From NCBI RefSeq assembly GCF_000311785.1, contig NZ_HE978536.1, forward strand, positions 559,417-623,416: a stretch of DNA of 64,000 bases, read 5' to 3'. Source of the stretch: Brevibacillus massiliensis (GTDB taxonomy: Bacteria > Bacillota > Bacilli > Brevibacillales > Brevibacillaceae). The position numbers were made by a program, and so were the translations under genes. This document shows positions 1 through 10,079 of this stretch, piece after piece. Under the pieces are notes generated by a model, which had not been told where the DNA came from, ran no database searches, and saw nothing but the letters and a program-made list of their open reading frames with translations. How positions within the stretch are numbered: position 1 is the first letter of the stretch; each line of letters opens with the position of its first letter.

Positions 1-1008
1 AATGACCAGGATCGAGACTGTTTCCAGGAAGCAGCCCAAAATGAGCAGCACGATGTTGATCAGCACAAAGATAACCCACTTGGAAACCGGCAAAGCCGTC
101 GCCAGCTCCGTCAATTTTTGCGGTATTTGCAGATAGGTCAGAATAAACCCGAACAGCATGGCACCGACAATAATGAACAAGATCATCGCATTCGTCTTCA
201 CCGTGGAAAGAATAATCTTTTTCATATTTTCCAGCGACAAACTGCGATACACCAAGCCTGCGATCAAAAAGCTGACCACAACACCGACGGCAGCCGCTTC
301 CGTAGGAGTGAAGATACCTGAATAAATACCGCCGATGATAATGACGGGCATCAGCAATCCCCAGATTGCCTTGCGGGTGGCCTGGAAGCGTTCAGTCCAG
401 GTCGCCGGCGCCTCTTTGATATGCCTCGTCTTCCACGACGCGTACACCATAAACAGCAGAAGCAGCAGCAGCCCGGGGATGACACCGGCGATAAACAGCT
501 TGCCGACCGACTCGCCGGTGACCGATCCGTAAATGATCATCGGCACGCTTGGCGGAATCAGGATGCCAAGCGTGCCGCCCGCTGCCATCAAGCCGAGTAC
601 GCTTTTTTTATCGTAGCCCCGCGCGGTCATTTCCGGAATCGCGACCATTCCGATCGTGACAGCCGTCGCTACACTTGAACCGGAGATCGCGGAAAAAATC
701 GCACAGCACGTCAGCGTCGCGATCGCCAAACCGCCGGGCAGATGGCGAAACCACTTGCTGGCCATCTCGTACAGTTCTTTGCCCACGCCGCTGTACAGGA
801 GAACCTGGCTCATCAGCACGTACATCGGCAATGCGCTCATGGTAAAATCGTCCAGGGATTTGTACGCAATAATCGGGATTTGCGACAAGCCCAGCGCCCC
901 GCCGTTGAACAGATACAGCCCGATGGCGGCGACAAAACTGAGCGCGAATGCCACAGGGAGCCCAATCAACAGCAAGACGGCAAAACCGCCTGAAAAAAAT
1001 GAAATCAT
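1..1008 (-). CDS. dctM: TRAP transporter large permease DctM (partial)
   Basis: This is the large membrane subunit of a tripartite ATP-independent periplasmic (TRAP) transporter, which drives uptake of organic acids with a Na+ gradient. I translated the minus strand by hand from the ATG at 1008. It begins MISFFSGGFAVLLLIGLPVA and stays open for 336 codons to the window edge, so the C-terminus is missing. It has successive hydrophobic helices and the DctM-type stretches IFSAISGSSVATAVTIGMVA and GGTLGILIPPSVPMIIYG. The start ATG overlaps the dctQ stop in an ATGA arrangement, which implies translational coupling. It is the last visible gene of the regulator/CoA-transferase/lyase/TRAP operon. The family call is firm; the substrate is unknown. 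Confidence 0.93.
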   Translation of the reverse strand, partial: MISFFSGGFAVLLLIGLPVAFALSFVAAIGLYLFNGGALGLSQIPIIAYKSLDDFTMSALPMYVLMSQVLLYSGVGKELYEMASKWFRHLPGGLAIATLTCCAIFSAISGSSVATAVTIGMVAIPEMTARGYDKKSVLGLMAAGGTLGILIPPSVPMIIYGSVTGESVGKLFIAGVIPGLLLLLLFMVYASWKTRHIKEAPATWTERFQATRKAIWGLLMPVIIIGGIYSGIFTPTEAAAVGVVVSFLIAGLVYRSLSLENMKKIILSTVKTNAMILFIIVGAMLFGFILTYLQIPQKLTELATALPVSKWVIFVLINIVLLILGCFLETVSILVI

Positions 1009-1511
1009 TCTGACTCCTCTCCTTTTCCGTTCATCGTGTCAACAAATTGGAGCAGAAAGGAGAAGCAAAGCAAAATTCCGCCCAACGGGAGGAGCATTTC
1101 AGGAATGTACATTGGGATCCTCAGCAGGGAGGCAGATGTAAAACCCAATTCCTTGCTGCTGCTGACGTGTTCCCACCCGTATACAGTAAAGACTGTGCTG
1201 AACAAAAACCCGATTACGCAGGAAACCATCAGCATGCCTTTCCGAATAGGAGCGAAAACATTGTGGAGCAACAGGTCCACTTTGATATGCCCGTTCCGCC
1301 TAAGTGTGTATGCCGCTCCAAAGAAACAGCTTCCGATTATGGCGTAAATCGAGAGTTCCGTCGACCATATCGTCGGAGCGTTAAACAGGAAGCGGGAAAT
1401 GACCTCGTAAAAAATCATTCCCGTCGCGCAAAAGATAAAGATACCAGCCATAAGTCCGCCCAGCGTGATTAAGCGGTCAAGACCTGCGTATACCGACTTT
1501 AAAATCTTCAT
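1005..1511 (-). CDS. dctQ: TRAP transporter small permease DctQ
   Basis: This 168-residue protein is the small membrane subunit of the TRAP transporter. It has four predicted membrane spans, at roughly residues 15-37, 48-68, 90-112 and 130-155, as in DctQ. The motif FYEVISRFLFNAPTIWSTEL near residues 33-52 is typical of the family, which pairs with the large permease to form the transport unit. It lies between dctP (23 bases upstream) and dctM (4-base overlap). This P-Q-M order is usual for TRAP operons. Nothing in the sequence is odd. Confidence 0.92.
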   Translation of the reverse strand: MKILKSVYAGLDRLITLGGLMAGIFIFCATGMIFYEVISRFLFNAPTIWSTELSIYAIIGSCFFGAAYTLRRNGHIKVDLLLHNVFAPIRKGMLMVSCVIGFLFSTVFTVYGWEHVSSSKELGFTSASLLRIPMYIPEMLLPLGGILLCFSFLLQFVDTMNGKGEESE

Positions 1512-1534
1512 GATCCCCCTCCCAAGGTGTTACG

Positions 1535-2614
1535 TTACTGTAAGTTCTCTACCAGCTGGATCAATTCTTTACCGGTATCTCCGCTGTTTTTCAGATATTC
1601 GTCAACAGCAGGTTTTGCGGCTTCTTTCCACGCCGGATAATCGCTTTCGGGCACGACGTAAACTTCCATTCCCTTTTCTCTCAACTGCTCTGCCGTCTTC
1701 TTATCCTCCTGCTCCGCCTGCTGGCGAATCCAATCTTCCGTCTCTTTGGCGGTCGCGGTGAGCAGCTCTTGTGTTTTTGGCGGCAGCCCGTCCCAGAACT
1801 TCTTGTTTACCGCGAGCAAAAATTCCAGGTATGCGTAGTTGGCAATCGTCAAATACTTGGATACTTCGTCGTACTTGCGCTGTACCATCGCGGTCGTTCC
1901 GGAGGTAGCGCCGTCAATCGTATTGCGCTGGAGCGCCATGTAAACCTCGCCCGCTCCCATAAAGACCGGTGCCGCCCCGTATGCTTGCAGCATGGCAGAG
2001 GGGATTTCCCCGATGCTGCGGAATTTCAGACCCTTGAAATCAGCGGGGGATTTCAGCGGTTTTACGTTGTTGGCAAATTGGGCGTAACCGTAGTCGGCGT
2101 ACATGAGGACTTTTGCCCCTTTTGCTTCCATCTGTTGATTCAATTTTTCGCCAATTTCTCCCTTCAGCGCTTTTCCGGCCAGGTCATACGTAGGGAAAGC
2201 GAACGGGACATCAAAAATACCCATCTCCGGCACTACCGATGCCCACAGCGTCGAAGAGTTTACCCCCATTTCGACACCACCCGTCAAGATCGCCTGGTTC
2301 ATCTCTTTGTCACTGAGCAGCTGTCCTGCCGGGTATACTTGAATTTTTACTTTTCCTCCGGACTTCTCTGTCACCTTCTTGGCAAAATCCTCCACCCCCC
2401 TGGAAACGTGGTGATCCTGCGGCAGATTATAGGCGAGGCGGATGGTCACTTCCTGGTACTCATCTCCGCCTTGTGCAGCTGTTTGTCCAGCTCCGGCCTC
2501 GGTTTGCGGCTTGTTCTCCGCTGTCGGGGCAGTTCCTCCGCCGCACCCCGCAAGTACAGATCCGGCCAGCAAACATCCGGCCAGCAAGGTTGTCCATATT
2601 TTCCGGCTCTTCAT
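1535..2614 (-). CDS. dctP: TRAP transporter substrate-binding lipoprotein DctP
   Basis: This is the extracytoplasmic solute receptor of the TRAP system, 359 residues long. A lipoprotein signal peptide ends in the lipobox LAGC with Cys24, followed by a Gly/Thr/Gln-rich linker to about residue 52. The DctP domain starts at EVTIRLAYNLPQDHHVSRG, and the family motif GEVYMALQRNTIDGATSG lies near 222-239. The Arg in GLKFRSIG (about residue 199) is where family members bind the substrate carboxylate. The lipid anchor is expected in a Gram-positive cell, which has no periplasm. The cargo is therefore probably a carboxylic acid, which fits the acyl-CoA enzymes encoded just upstream. Confidence 0.93.
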   Translation of the reverse strand: MKSRKIWTTLLAGCLLAGSVLAGCGGGTAPTAENKPQTEAGAGQTAAQGGDEYQEVTIRLAYNLPQDHHVSRGVEDFAKKVTEKSGGKVKIQVYPAGQLLSDKEMNQAILTGGVEMGVNSSTLWASVVPEMGIFDVPFAFPTYDLAGKALKGEIGEKLNQQMEAKGAKVLMYADYGYAQFANNVKPLKSPADFKGLKFRSIGEIPSAMLQAYGAAPVFMGAGEVYMALQRNTIDGATSGTTAMVQRKYDEVSKYLTIANYAYLEFLLAVNKKFWDGLPPKTQELLTATAKETEDWIRQQAEQEDKKTAEQLREKGMEVYVVPESDYPAWKEAAKPAVDEYLKNSGDTGKELIQLVENLQ

Positions 2615-2641
2615 AAAAATACCCCCTGTAATTATGCAGCT

Positions 2642-3544
2642 TTAGATCGTCAACTGATTTCTATTTTCCACCAGGCGAATTCTGCCCAGCGGATTTCTCT
2701 TCGAGAGACTGACAGCAAAATCGGATGCTTCCAACAACCGGGAAAAATCGATTCCCGTTTTGACGTTCATCCGCTCGAACATGTAGACCACGTCTTCCGT
2801 CGCCACATTTCCCGCGGCTCCCGGCGCGAACGGACAGCCGCCCAATCCGCCGACGGCAGCCTCAAACAGACGAATGCCCGCCGTGTAGGCGGCGTACGTA
2901 TTGGCAAGCGCCAGCCCACGGGTATCGTGCAAATGAATGGCGACCGAATCCGACCTGCTGTATTTCAATACCTTGCTGCACAGACTGTAGACGTGGTCGG
3001 GAACGGCAATTCCGATCGTATCGGCCAGCCCTACTTCATCAGCACCTGCTTTAAAGGCCGCCAGGGCAAGCGAAAGGACTTTGTCCTCGTCCACTTTTCC
3101 TTCGAACGGGCAGCCGAAGCTGGTCGCAATCGAAAAACGGATTTTTACTCCAGCCTCTTTCATCAGCGGCACAAGCTGTACAAACGCCTCGAAATTCTCC
3201 TCAATCGACTGGTTGATGTTCCGGGCGTTAAAAGTCTGACTGGCGGCTGTCACCCAGTTTACTTCGTCAATGCGCTGTTCACGCGCCCGTTCAAACCCTC
3301 TCCGGTTTGGCACCAGCGCACCGAAGGAGACGTTTTTATACTCCTGTAGCTTGCACATAATATCAGAAGCGTCTGACATTTGCGGCACCTTTTTCGGGTG
3401 AACGAACGACGTCGCTTCCATCCGCGTAATCCCGGCATCGAGCAGCTTGTCTATCAGCTGCAGCTTCTTTTCCGTAGGGACAAACTCCGCCTCGTTCTGC
3501 AGTCCGTCCCGCGGCCCGACTTCAATAATCTGCACCTCGGCCAT
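2642..3544 (-). CDS. Hydroxymethylglutaryl-CoA lyase family protein
   Basis: This 300-residue DRE-TIM enzyme cleaves 3-hydroxy-3-methylglutaryl-CoA to acetyl-CoA and acetoacetate, or a close analogue such as citramalyl-CoA. The N-terminal metal/catalytic motif EVGPRDGLQNE (8-18), HLHDTRG (204-210) and the HMG-CoA lyase signature GLGGCPFAPGAAGN with the active-site Cys near 237 are all present. I chose the ATG at 3544 rather than the longer open frame from 3649. The protein there begins directly with the family N-terminus, and the ATG overlaps the stop of the upstream CoA-transferase by one base (TAATG). That coupling and the TRAP genes downstream suggest a dedicated catabolic route. The family assignment is secure; the physiological substrate is inferred. 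Confidence 0.88.
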   Translation of the reverse strand: MAEVQIIEVGPRDGLQNEAEFVPTEKKLQLIDKLLDAGITRMEATSFVHPKKVPQMSDASDIMCKLQEYKNVSFGALVPNRRGFERAREQRIDEVNWVTAASQTFNARNINQSIEENFEAFVQLVPLMKEAGVKIRFSIATSFGCPFEGKVDEDKVLSLALAAFKAGADEVGLADTIGIAVPDHVYSLCSKVLKYSRSDSVAIHLHDTRGLALANTYAAYTAGIRLFEAAVGGLGGCPFAPGAAGNVATEDVVYMFERMNVKTGIDFSRLLEASDFAVSLSKRNPLGRIRLVENRNQLTI

Positions 3545-4746
3545 TAAATCGCCCCTTTTTCCTTCAATTTGCCGATCGCTTCCTGACTCAACTGCAGCAG
3601 CCCTGCGAAGATTTCCTGATTGTGCTGGCCAAGTTTTGGGCCGCTCCACTCCAGGTCTCCCGGCGTTTCCGACAGTTTCGGCACGATGCCAGGAACCAGG
3701 ACCTTCCTTCCGTCCGGCAGGGTTACCGATTTCAGCATCTCCCTTTCCTTGTAGTGCTCGTCCTTGACAATGTCTTCAATGCTGTAGATCGGTCCGACCG
3801 GAACAGCAGCCTCATCCAGCCGCTTTTGCACCTCTTTAAGCGGGTACTGCTTCGTCCAGTTCCCGATGACCTCGTCGAGAAAATCTGCACGCTCGGCTCG
3901 GCCTTGATTGTCGGCATACTGCGGGTCTTCGGCCAAATCCCCTCTCCCGATCGCGTACATCATCCGCTTGAAAATGCTGTCGCTGTTCGCCCCGATGACG
4001 ATGTACTTGCCGTCGGAACATTCGTATGTATTGGACGGTGCAATCCCAGGCAGGGTGCTTCCCGTACGCTCGCGAACAATCCCCTTGAGGTCAAATTCCG
4101 GCAAAATCCCCTCCATTAAACTGAAAACGGATTCATATAAAGCGACATCAACCCACTGCCCTCGTTTTTCCGGATGGTTATTCCGGGCGTGCAGGGCAAA
4201 CATCGTGCCGATCACCGCGTACATGCCGGCCACGATATCGCCAATGGCGATGCCAACCCGAACAGGCGGGCGGTCCGGAAAACCGGTCAAATACCGGAGC
4301 CCCCCAATCGCTTCTCCCACGCTGCCAAATCCGGGTTTGCTGCGATACGGTCCCGTTTGCCCGTAGCCGGAGATACTGGCCATGATCAGGCCGGGGTTGA
4401 TTTTTGACAGTGTTTCGTAATCAAGGCCCCACTTCGCCAGTGTCCCTGGACGGAAATTTTCGATAATGACGTCCACTTTTTCCACCAGCGATCGGACCAC
4501 TTCCTGCCCTTCTGGCAAGCGCATGTCTACGGTAATCGATTTTTTGTTTCTTGCCTGCACATACCACCAGATGGATGAATCCTCATGCATGGCACGCCAG
4601 TTGCGAAGCGGGTCGCCCGTTCCCGGTGCCTCAACCTTGATCACCTCTGCGCCAAATTCAGCGAATATCTTTCCCGCAAAAGGAGCGGCGACAAGTGTGC
4701 CAAGTTCCAGCACCCTAAGTCCTTCCAGTGGTTTCTTCCTCTGCAT
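3544..4746 (-). CDS. Family III CoA-transferase (CaiB/BaiF type)
   Basis: This 400-residue enzyme should move CoA from a donor such as succinyl-CoA onto a free carboxylic acid. It has the family start LEGLRVLELGTLVAAPFAGK, the segment GAEVIKVEAPGTGDPLRNW, ENFRPGTLAKWGLDYE (96-111) and the conserved catalytic Asp (about 170) in VGIAIGDIVAGMYA. It is translationally coupled to the HMG-CoA lyase gene (1-base overlap), so it probably makes that enzyme's substrate. Mammalian SUGCT and bacterial itaconate/citramalate CoA-transferases belong to the same family, so hydroxymethylglutarate, citramalate, itaconate and glutarate are all reasonable candidates. The sequence alone cannot choose between them. 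Confidence 0.88.
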   Translation of the reverse strand: MQRKKPLEGLRVLELGTLVAAPFAGKIFAEFGAEVIKVEAPGTGDPLRNWRAMHEDSSIWWYVQARNKKSITVDMRLPEGQEVVRSLVEKVDVIIENFRPGTLAKWGLDYETLSKINPGLIMASISGYGQTGPYRSKPGFGSVGEAIGGLRYLTGFPDRPPVRVGIAIGDIVAGMYAVIGTMFALHARNNHPEKRGQWVDVALYESVFSLMEGILPEFDLKGIVRERTGSTLPGIAPSNTYECSDGKYIVIGANSDSIFKRMMYAIGRGDLAEDPQYADNQGRAERADFLDEVIGNWTKQYPLKEVQKRLDEAAVPVGPIYSIEDIVKDEHYKEREMLKSVTLPDGRKVLVPGIVPKLSETPGDLEWSGPKLGQHNQEIFAGLLQLSQEAIGKLKEKGAI

Positions 4747-5425
4747 AATGATCTCCCTGTGTGTTTGATTCTTGATAGGATTCTAAATACAACCTGTAAT
4801 CCGTCCGAATATGCTCCTCCATCAGCTGCTTGGCCCTTTGGCCGTCCTGATCGGCAATCGCCTGCAGAATGGCGGCATGCTCGTCCACGACCGTTTCCGG
4901 ACGTTTTTCCTGGGTGCGAATGATCACATTTCGATAGAAGGAAATCAACACCTTCAAATCCTTCAGCATTTTCACCAGATAAGGGTTGGCACTTGCCTCC
5001 GAAATCAAGTGGTGAATCTCAAAGTTCAATTCGTGGATTTTTATCGGATCGCTTTGATGGGCTGGATTCCTCGTCATCTCCAGCAATTCCTGCAGCCGCT
5101 CCACCTGGGCCTGCGAACGCCGCTCGGCTGCATACATTGCGGCCGCTGGCTCCAAGTTAAGCCGACATTCGTACAGGTAAGAAAAATCCTCCCATTTTGG
5201 TGCGTAAACCGTCACCCCCCCTTGCTGCTGCACCACTACCAATCCATCTTTTTCCAAACGGCGGATTGCCTCCCGAATAGGACTGCGGCTGACCCCGGTT
5301 TCTTCGACGATCCTCTCTTCGATCAGCCTTTGTCCCGGTGCTAATCCTCCAATCAGGATTTTATCACGCAGATATTCATACACCTGGGATTGGAGTGTCT
5401 CTGTCCGCCTAATCAGTTTTTTCAT
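4715..5425 (-). CDS. GntR family regulator, FadR/FCD subfamily
   Basis: This 236-residue protein is likely the local regulator of the TRAP/CoA-transferase/lyase operon. It has a winged helix-turn-helix (about 8-75, with the recognition region VSRSPIREAIRRLEKDGLV) and an all-helical FCD ligand domain (about 85-215). The FCD domain shows the His/Asp metal-site elements HELNFEIHHLI and DEHAAILQAI. FCD domains often sense small carboxylates. I placed the start at 5425 because AAGGAG lies 8 bases upstream; an in-frame ATG further upstream (5485) has no better site. The 3' end overlaps the start of the CoA-transferase gene by 32 bases, so it is the first gene of the operon. Confidence 0.88.
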   Translation of the reverse strand: MKKLIRRTETLQSQVYEYLRDKILIGGLAPGQRLIEERIVEETGVSRSPIREAIRRLEKDGLVVVQQQGGVTVYAPKWEDFSYLYECRLNLEPAAAMYAAERRSQAQVERLQELLEMTRNPAHQSDPIKIHELNFEIHHLISEASANPYLVKMLKDLKVLISFYRNVIIRTQEKRPETVVDEHAAILQAIADQDGQRAKQLMEEHIRTDYRLYLESYQESNTQGDHYAEEETTGRT

Positions 5426-5461
5426 CTGACCCCGCTCCTTCATTTTCTGAATACTGCATTC

Positions 5462-5469
5462 TGTATACA
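5462..5469. promoter_or_regulatory. Candidate GntR/FCD operator upstream of the regulator gene
   Basis: TGTATACA is a perfect 8-base palindrome about 37 bases upstream of the regulator start codon. FCD-type GntR proteins commonly bind short palindromes built around GTATAC or a GT...AC pair. A looser inverted repeat, GAAT-5-ATTC, sits next to it at 5449-5461. Autoregulation of the operon is an inference; the site has no sequence support beyond symmetry and position. Confidence 0.35.
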
Positions 5470-5618
5470 AAGATAAATACATCATATTTTATCGTTTTAA
5501 AACAGTCAATATATTTGTTGTTTTATGACGATTTTGTTGGGAGACGTTCTATTCGGTTACCACAGAAAGGAAACGTATGTTCTGAAAAGTGGTGCAAAAG
5601 CAAAAAAATCGCATTCAT

Positions 5619-5656
5619 CTCACCGCCTCTAGAGGTGGGAGTCTTCTGCGAAAATA
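5619..5656 (+). repeat. Hairpin-plus-tail repeat, copy 1 (possible IS200/IS605-type end relic)
   Basis: A hairpin region containing the palindrome CCTCTAGAGG is followed by the tail CTTCTGCGAAAATA (5643-5656). The same tail, also preceded by a GC-rich hairpin ending in AGAGGCGAGAG, occurs at 28137-28150. Neither copy is inside a gene and no transposase or TnpB gene is near. The layout resembles the right-end/guide-RNA hairpins of IS200/IS605-family elements, but this is a guess from shape. A dispersed non-autonomous repeat is an equal possibility. Confidence 0.4.
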
Positions 5657-5659
5657 GAT

Positions 5660-5693
5660 AAAAAAACAACGTTTGCCCCATTCGGAAACGTTG
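5660..5693 (-). terminator. Rho-independent terminator of the ilv-leu operon
   Basis: Read on the minus strand, CAACGTTT pairs with AAACGTTG (8 bp, 11-base loop) and is followed at once by seven T residues. It lies about 100 bases beyond the leuB stop codon. A second hairpin with GTTGCCTC/GAGGCAAC arms (5753-5781) lies between leuB and this terminator but has no T run on the minus strand. Confidence 0.85.
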
Positions 5694-5790
5694 CTTGCAA
5701 AAATTCTATCGCTGTACGTGCAGTCCGCGTAACCATGCGAAATTACGGTTGCCTCAATCAGGATATGATCGAGGCAACTGTCTTTTCTGT

Positions 5791-6891
5791 TTATTTTGCC
5801 ACCGCTTGTTTTGCCAGTTCATCCAGTACCAACTGGGTCATTTCTGCGGTACCGATCGCCTTGCTGGGATCCGGTGCGATGTCGCCGGTGCGATGGCCGG
5901 CAGCGAGTACGGCCGAGACGGCCTTCTCCACTGCCTCTGCCGCGGCATCCAGACCAAGCGAGTACCGAAGCATTAATGCCGCAGAGAGGAACGTCGCCAG
6001 CGGATTGGCGATCCCTTTTCCGGCGATATCCGGGGCCGAGCCGTGAACCGGTTCGTACAGGCCGAAGCTGCCTTCTGCCAGGCTGGCCGAAGCCAACATG
6101 CCGATCGAACCCGTCAGCATGGCCGCTTCATCGCTGAGAATATCGCCAAACATGTTCTCCGTCACGATGACGTCGAATTGTTTTGGCGCCCGCACCAACT
6201 GCATTGCACAGGCGTCCACCAGCATGTGCGTCAGCTCTACGTCCGGGTAGTCTGCCGCCACGCGGTCAGCCACTTTCCGCCACAGACGGGAGCTTTCCAA
6301 TACGTTGGCCTTGTCGACAGAGCAGAGCCGTTTGTTCCGCTTCCGGGCGATCTCAAAGGAGACGCGCAGAATCCGTTCGATCTCCGCTTCGTTGTAAATG
6401 AGCTGGTCTTCGGCCACTTCAGCGCCGTCTGCCCCCTGGTAGCGCTTTTTCTCGCCGAAGTAAATCCCCCCGGTCAGTTCGCGGACTACCATCAGATCGA
6501 CGCCGGAGACGACCTCCGGTTTCAGTGACGAAGCCTCGACCAGGCTGGGGTGCATCGTCGCCGGACGAAGGTTGGCGTAAAGCCCAAGAGCCTTGCGGAT
6601 GCCGAGCAATCCCGCTTCCGGACGCAGATGGCCTGGATTTTGGTCCCATTTCGGGCCGCCAACCGCACCGAGCAGTACCGCATCTGCTGCTTTTGCGAGC
6701 TGGAGCGTCTCCTCCGGCAGCGGTGTGCCGTCCTGGTCAATCGCACATCCGCCGATGCGGCCGTACGTGAATTGGAATGTAACATCAGATTGTTTCGCTA
6801 CTTGTTCCAGTAATGTGACCGCTGCCGCCGTAACCTCCGGCCCAATGCCGTCGCCGGGCAGAACCGCGATCGTAAAAGATTTCTTTGTCAT
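5791..6891 (-). CDS. leuB: 3-isopropylmalate dehydrogenase
   Basis: LeuB oxidises and decarboxylates (2R,3S)-3-isopropylmalate to 2-ketoisocaproate with NAD+, the third step of leucine synthesis. The 366-residue protein has the usual length. Visible family elements are [12 protein letters not shown] (9-20), [14 protein letters not shown], the substrate-binding [10 protein letters not shown], and [22 protein letters not shown] with the metal-binding aspartates. It is the last gene of the ilvB-ilvN-ilvC-leuA-leuB operon, 70 bases after leuA, and is followed by a strong terminator. Unlike B. subtilis, no leuC or leuD follows. Confidence 0.96.
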   Translation of the reverse strand: MTKKSFTIAVLPGDGIGPEVTAAAVTLLEQVAKQSDVTFQFTYGRIGGCAIDQDGTPLPEETLQLAKAADAVLLGAVGGPKWDQNPGHLRPEAGLLGIRKALGLYANLRPATMHPSLVEASSLKPEVVSGVDLMVVRELTGGIYFGEKKRYQGADGAEVAEDQLIYNEAEIERILRVSFEIARKRNKRLCSVDKANVLESSRLWRKVADRVAADYPDVELTHMLVDACAMQLVRAPKQFDVIVTENMFGDILSDEAAMLTGSIGMLASASLAEGSFGLYEPVHGSAPDIAGKGIANPLATFLSAALMLRYSLGLDAAAEAVEKAVSAVLAAGHRTGDIAPDPSKAIGTAEMTQLVLDELAKQAVAK

Positions 6892-6961
6892 AGGCCACTC
6901 ATCTTTCTTCCATATAATGATAAATCATGCAAATTATGCCCGTTCTTGCCGTTTCGCTTCT

Positions 6962-8494
6962 TTATACGCTTGCAACCAGTGTCTCGCCGCGACGCTCAAT
7001 GATTTTGTTGATCGCTCTCACGTAGGCGATCGCACTTGCTTCCAAGACGTCGGTGCTGACGCCGCGCCCTTGAACGATCAAATCTCCCTGCTGCAGCCGG
7101 ACGTACACTTCGCCGAGTGCATCCTTGCCGTGTGTAACGGAGACGATCTTGTAATCGGCCAGCGTTACTTCTTCGCCGGTGGCGCGGTCAATCGCCTTGT
7201 AGATGGAGTCGACCGAGCCGTTGCCGCAAGCAGCCTCTTCCAAAACGGTGCCGTCCTGACGCAGCAGGCGGACGCTGGCAGTCGGAACTGACAGGTTTCC
7301 ATAAGAGAGCTGCACGGACTCCAGCTTGTAAGCTTCAGCCGAGCCGGACATCTTGGAATCGACGAGCGCCACGATGTCGTCATCGCTGACTTCCTTTTTC
7401 TTGTCGCACAACTCTTTGAACGCGATGAAGGCGACGTCGATTTCCGCCTGTTCCAGGTGGTATCCCAGTTCGGCTAACTTGTCTTTGAAAGCGTGGCGTC
7501 CGGAGTGTTTGCCGAGAACCAGCCGGTTTGATTTGAACCCGACCGTTTCCGGACGGATAATCTCGTAGGTCGTCGCCTCTTTCAAGACGCCGTCCTGGTG
7601 AATGCCGGACTCGTGGGCAAAGGCGTTAGCCCCTACGACCGCTTTGTTGCCGGGCACGATCATTCCGGTCAGGCGGCTCACCAACTGGCTTGTGCGGGCA
7701 ATTTCGCGCAGGTTCAAGGTCGTCACGGCCTGGAAGACATCCTTGCGGGTCTCCAAAGCCAGGGCCACTTCCTCAATCGCCGCATTGCCGGCGCGCTCGC
7801 CGATACCGTTGATGGTTCCCTCGACCTGTGTCGCTCCGGCCTCAATCGCAGCCAGCGTGTTGGCGACTGCCAGCCCCAAATCGTCGTGACAATGGCAGCT
7901 CAGCTTCACCTTTTCGATGCCCGGCACCAGTCGGAACATCTCCCGGAAGATATCACCGTATTCTTGCGGGGACAAGTACCCTACCGTATCAGGCAGGTTG
8001 ATCACGGTCGCTCCCGCCTTAATCGCTGCCTCTACCACCTCGGCGAGGTAAGGAATCTCCGTGCGGCCGGCGTCCTCGGCGGAAAACTCAACATGCTGCA
8101 CGTATTTTTTGGCGTACTTGACGGCGGCAACGGCCCGCTCCAGCACCTCTTCCTTGCTCATGCATAGCTTATATTGACGGTGAATTGGCGAGGTTGCCAG
8201 GAACACGTGGATCCCGGCATCGTTCGCGCCTCGCACCGCTTCATACGCCTTGTCAATATCTTTTTCATTGGAACGCGCCAGGCTGATCACTGTCGCATTT
8301 TTTACACGGGCGGCTACTTCAGCCACGGAGCGTAAATCCCCGGGGGAGGCTGCCGCAAATCCGGCCTCGATGCGAGACACGCCTAATTTTTCCAATTGGA
8401 GGGCAATTTCCACCTTCTCATTCAAGCTCAGGTTTACGCCTGGAGACTGTTCGCCATCTCTCAATGTGGTATCAAAAATCTCGATTGTACGCAT
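6962..8494 (-). CDS. leuA: 2-isopropylmalate synthase
   Basis: LeuA condenses acetyl-CoA with 2-ketoisovalerate, the committed and leucine-inhibited step of leucine synthesis. The 510-residue protein has the N-terminal catalytic TIM barrel with [17 protein letters not shown] (8-24), the metal-binding [17 protein letters not shown] near residue 200 and [15 protein letters not shown]. After about residue 365 comes the C-terminal LeuA regulatory domain that binds leucine. The start at 8494 follows GGAGGAGG. It lies 47 bases downstream of ilvC in the same operon. The full regulatory domain argues for true isopropylmalate synthase rather than a homocitrate or citramalate synthase. Confidence 0.96.
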   Translation of the reverse strand: MRTIEIFDTTLRDGEQSPGVNLSLNEKVEIALQLEKLGVSRIEAGFAAASPGDLRSVAEVAARVKNATVISLARSNEKDIDKAYEAVRGANDAGIHVFLATSPIHRQYKLCMSKEEVLERAVAAVKYAKKYVQHVEFSAEDAGRTEIPYLAEVVEAAIKAGATVINLPDTVGYLSPQEYGDIFREMFRLVPGIEKVKLSCHCHDDLGLAVANTLAAIEAGATQVEGTINGIGERAGNAAIEEVALALETRKDVFQAVTTLNLREIARTSQLVSRLTGMIVPGNKAVVGANAFAHESGIHQDGVLKEATTYEIIRPETVGFKSNRLVLGKHSGRHAFKDKLAELGYHLEQAEIDVAFIAFKELCDKKKEVSDDDIVALVDSKMSGSAEAYKLESVQLSYGNLSVPTASVRLLRQDGTVLEEAACGNGSVDSIYKAIDRATGEEVTLADYKIVSVTHGKDALGEVYVRLQQGDLIVQGRGVSTDVLEASAIAYVRAINKIIERRGETLVASV

Positions 8495-8541
8495 CCTCTT
8501 TCCTCCTCCGTTTATTTACTGATGTTCCTTTTTTTGGGTGA

Positions 8542-10079
<1,538 letters not shown>

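Noticed and set aside
1769-3349. 526-codon plus-strand open frame opposite dctP and the HMG-CoA lyase gene
   Set aside because: It lies antisense to two genes with clear family motifs, and its translation is rich in Arg, His and Cys with no recognisable domain. It is a shadow of GC-rich codon use.
5753-5781. Hairpin GTTGCCTC/GAGGCAAC as a terminator
   Set aside because: The stem is good, but the minus strand has no T run after it and no plus-strand gene ends here. The real leuB terminator is the hairpin at 5660-5693.
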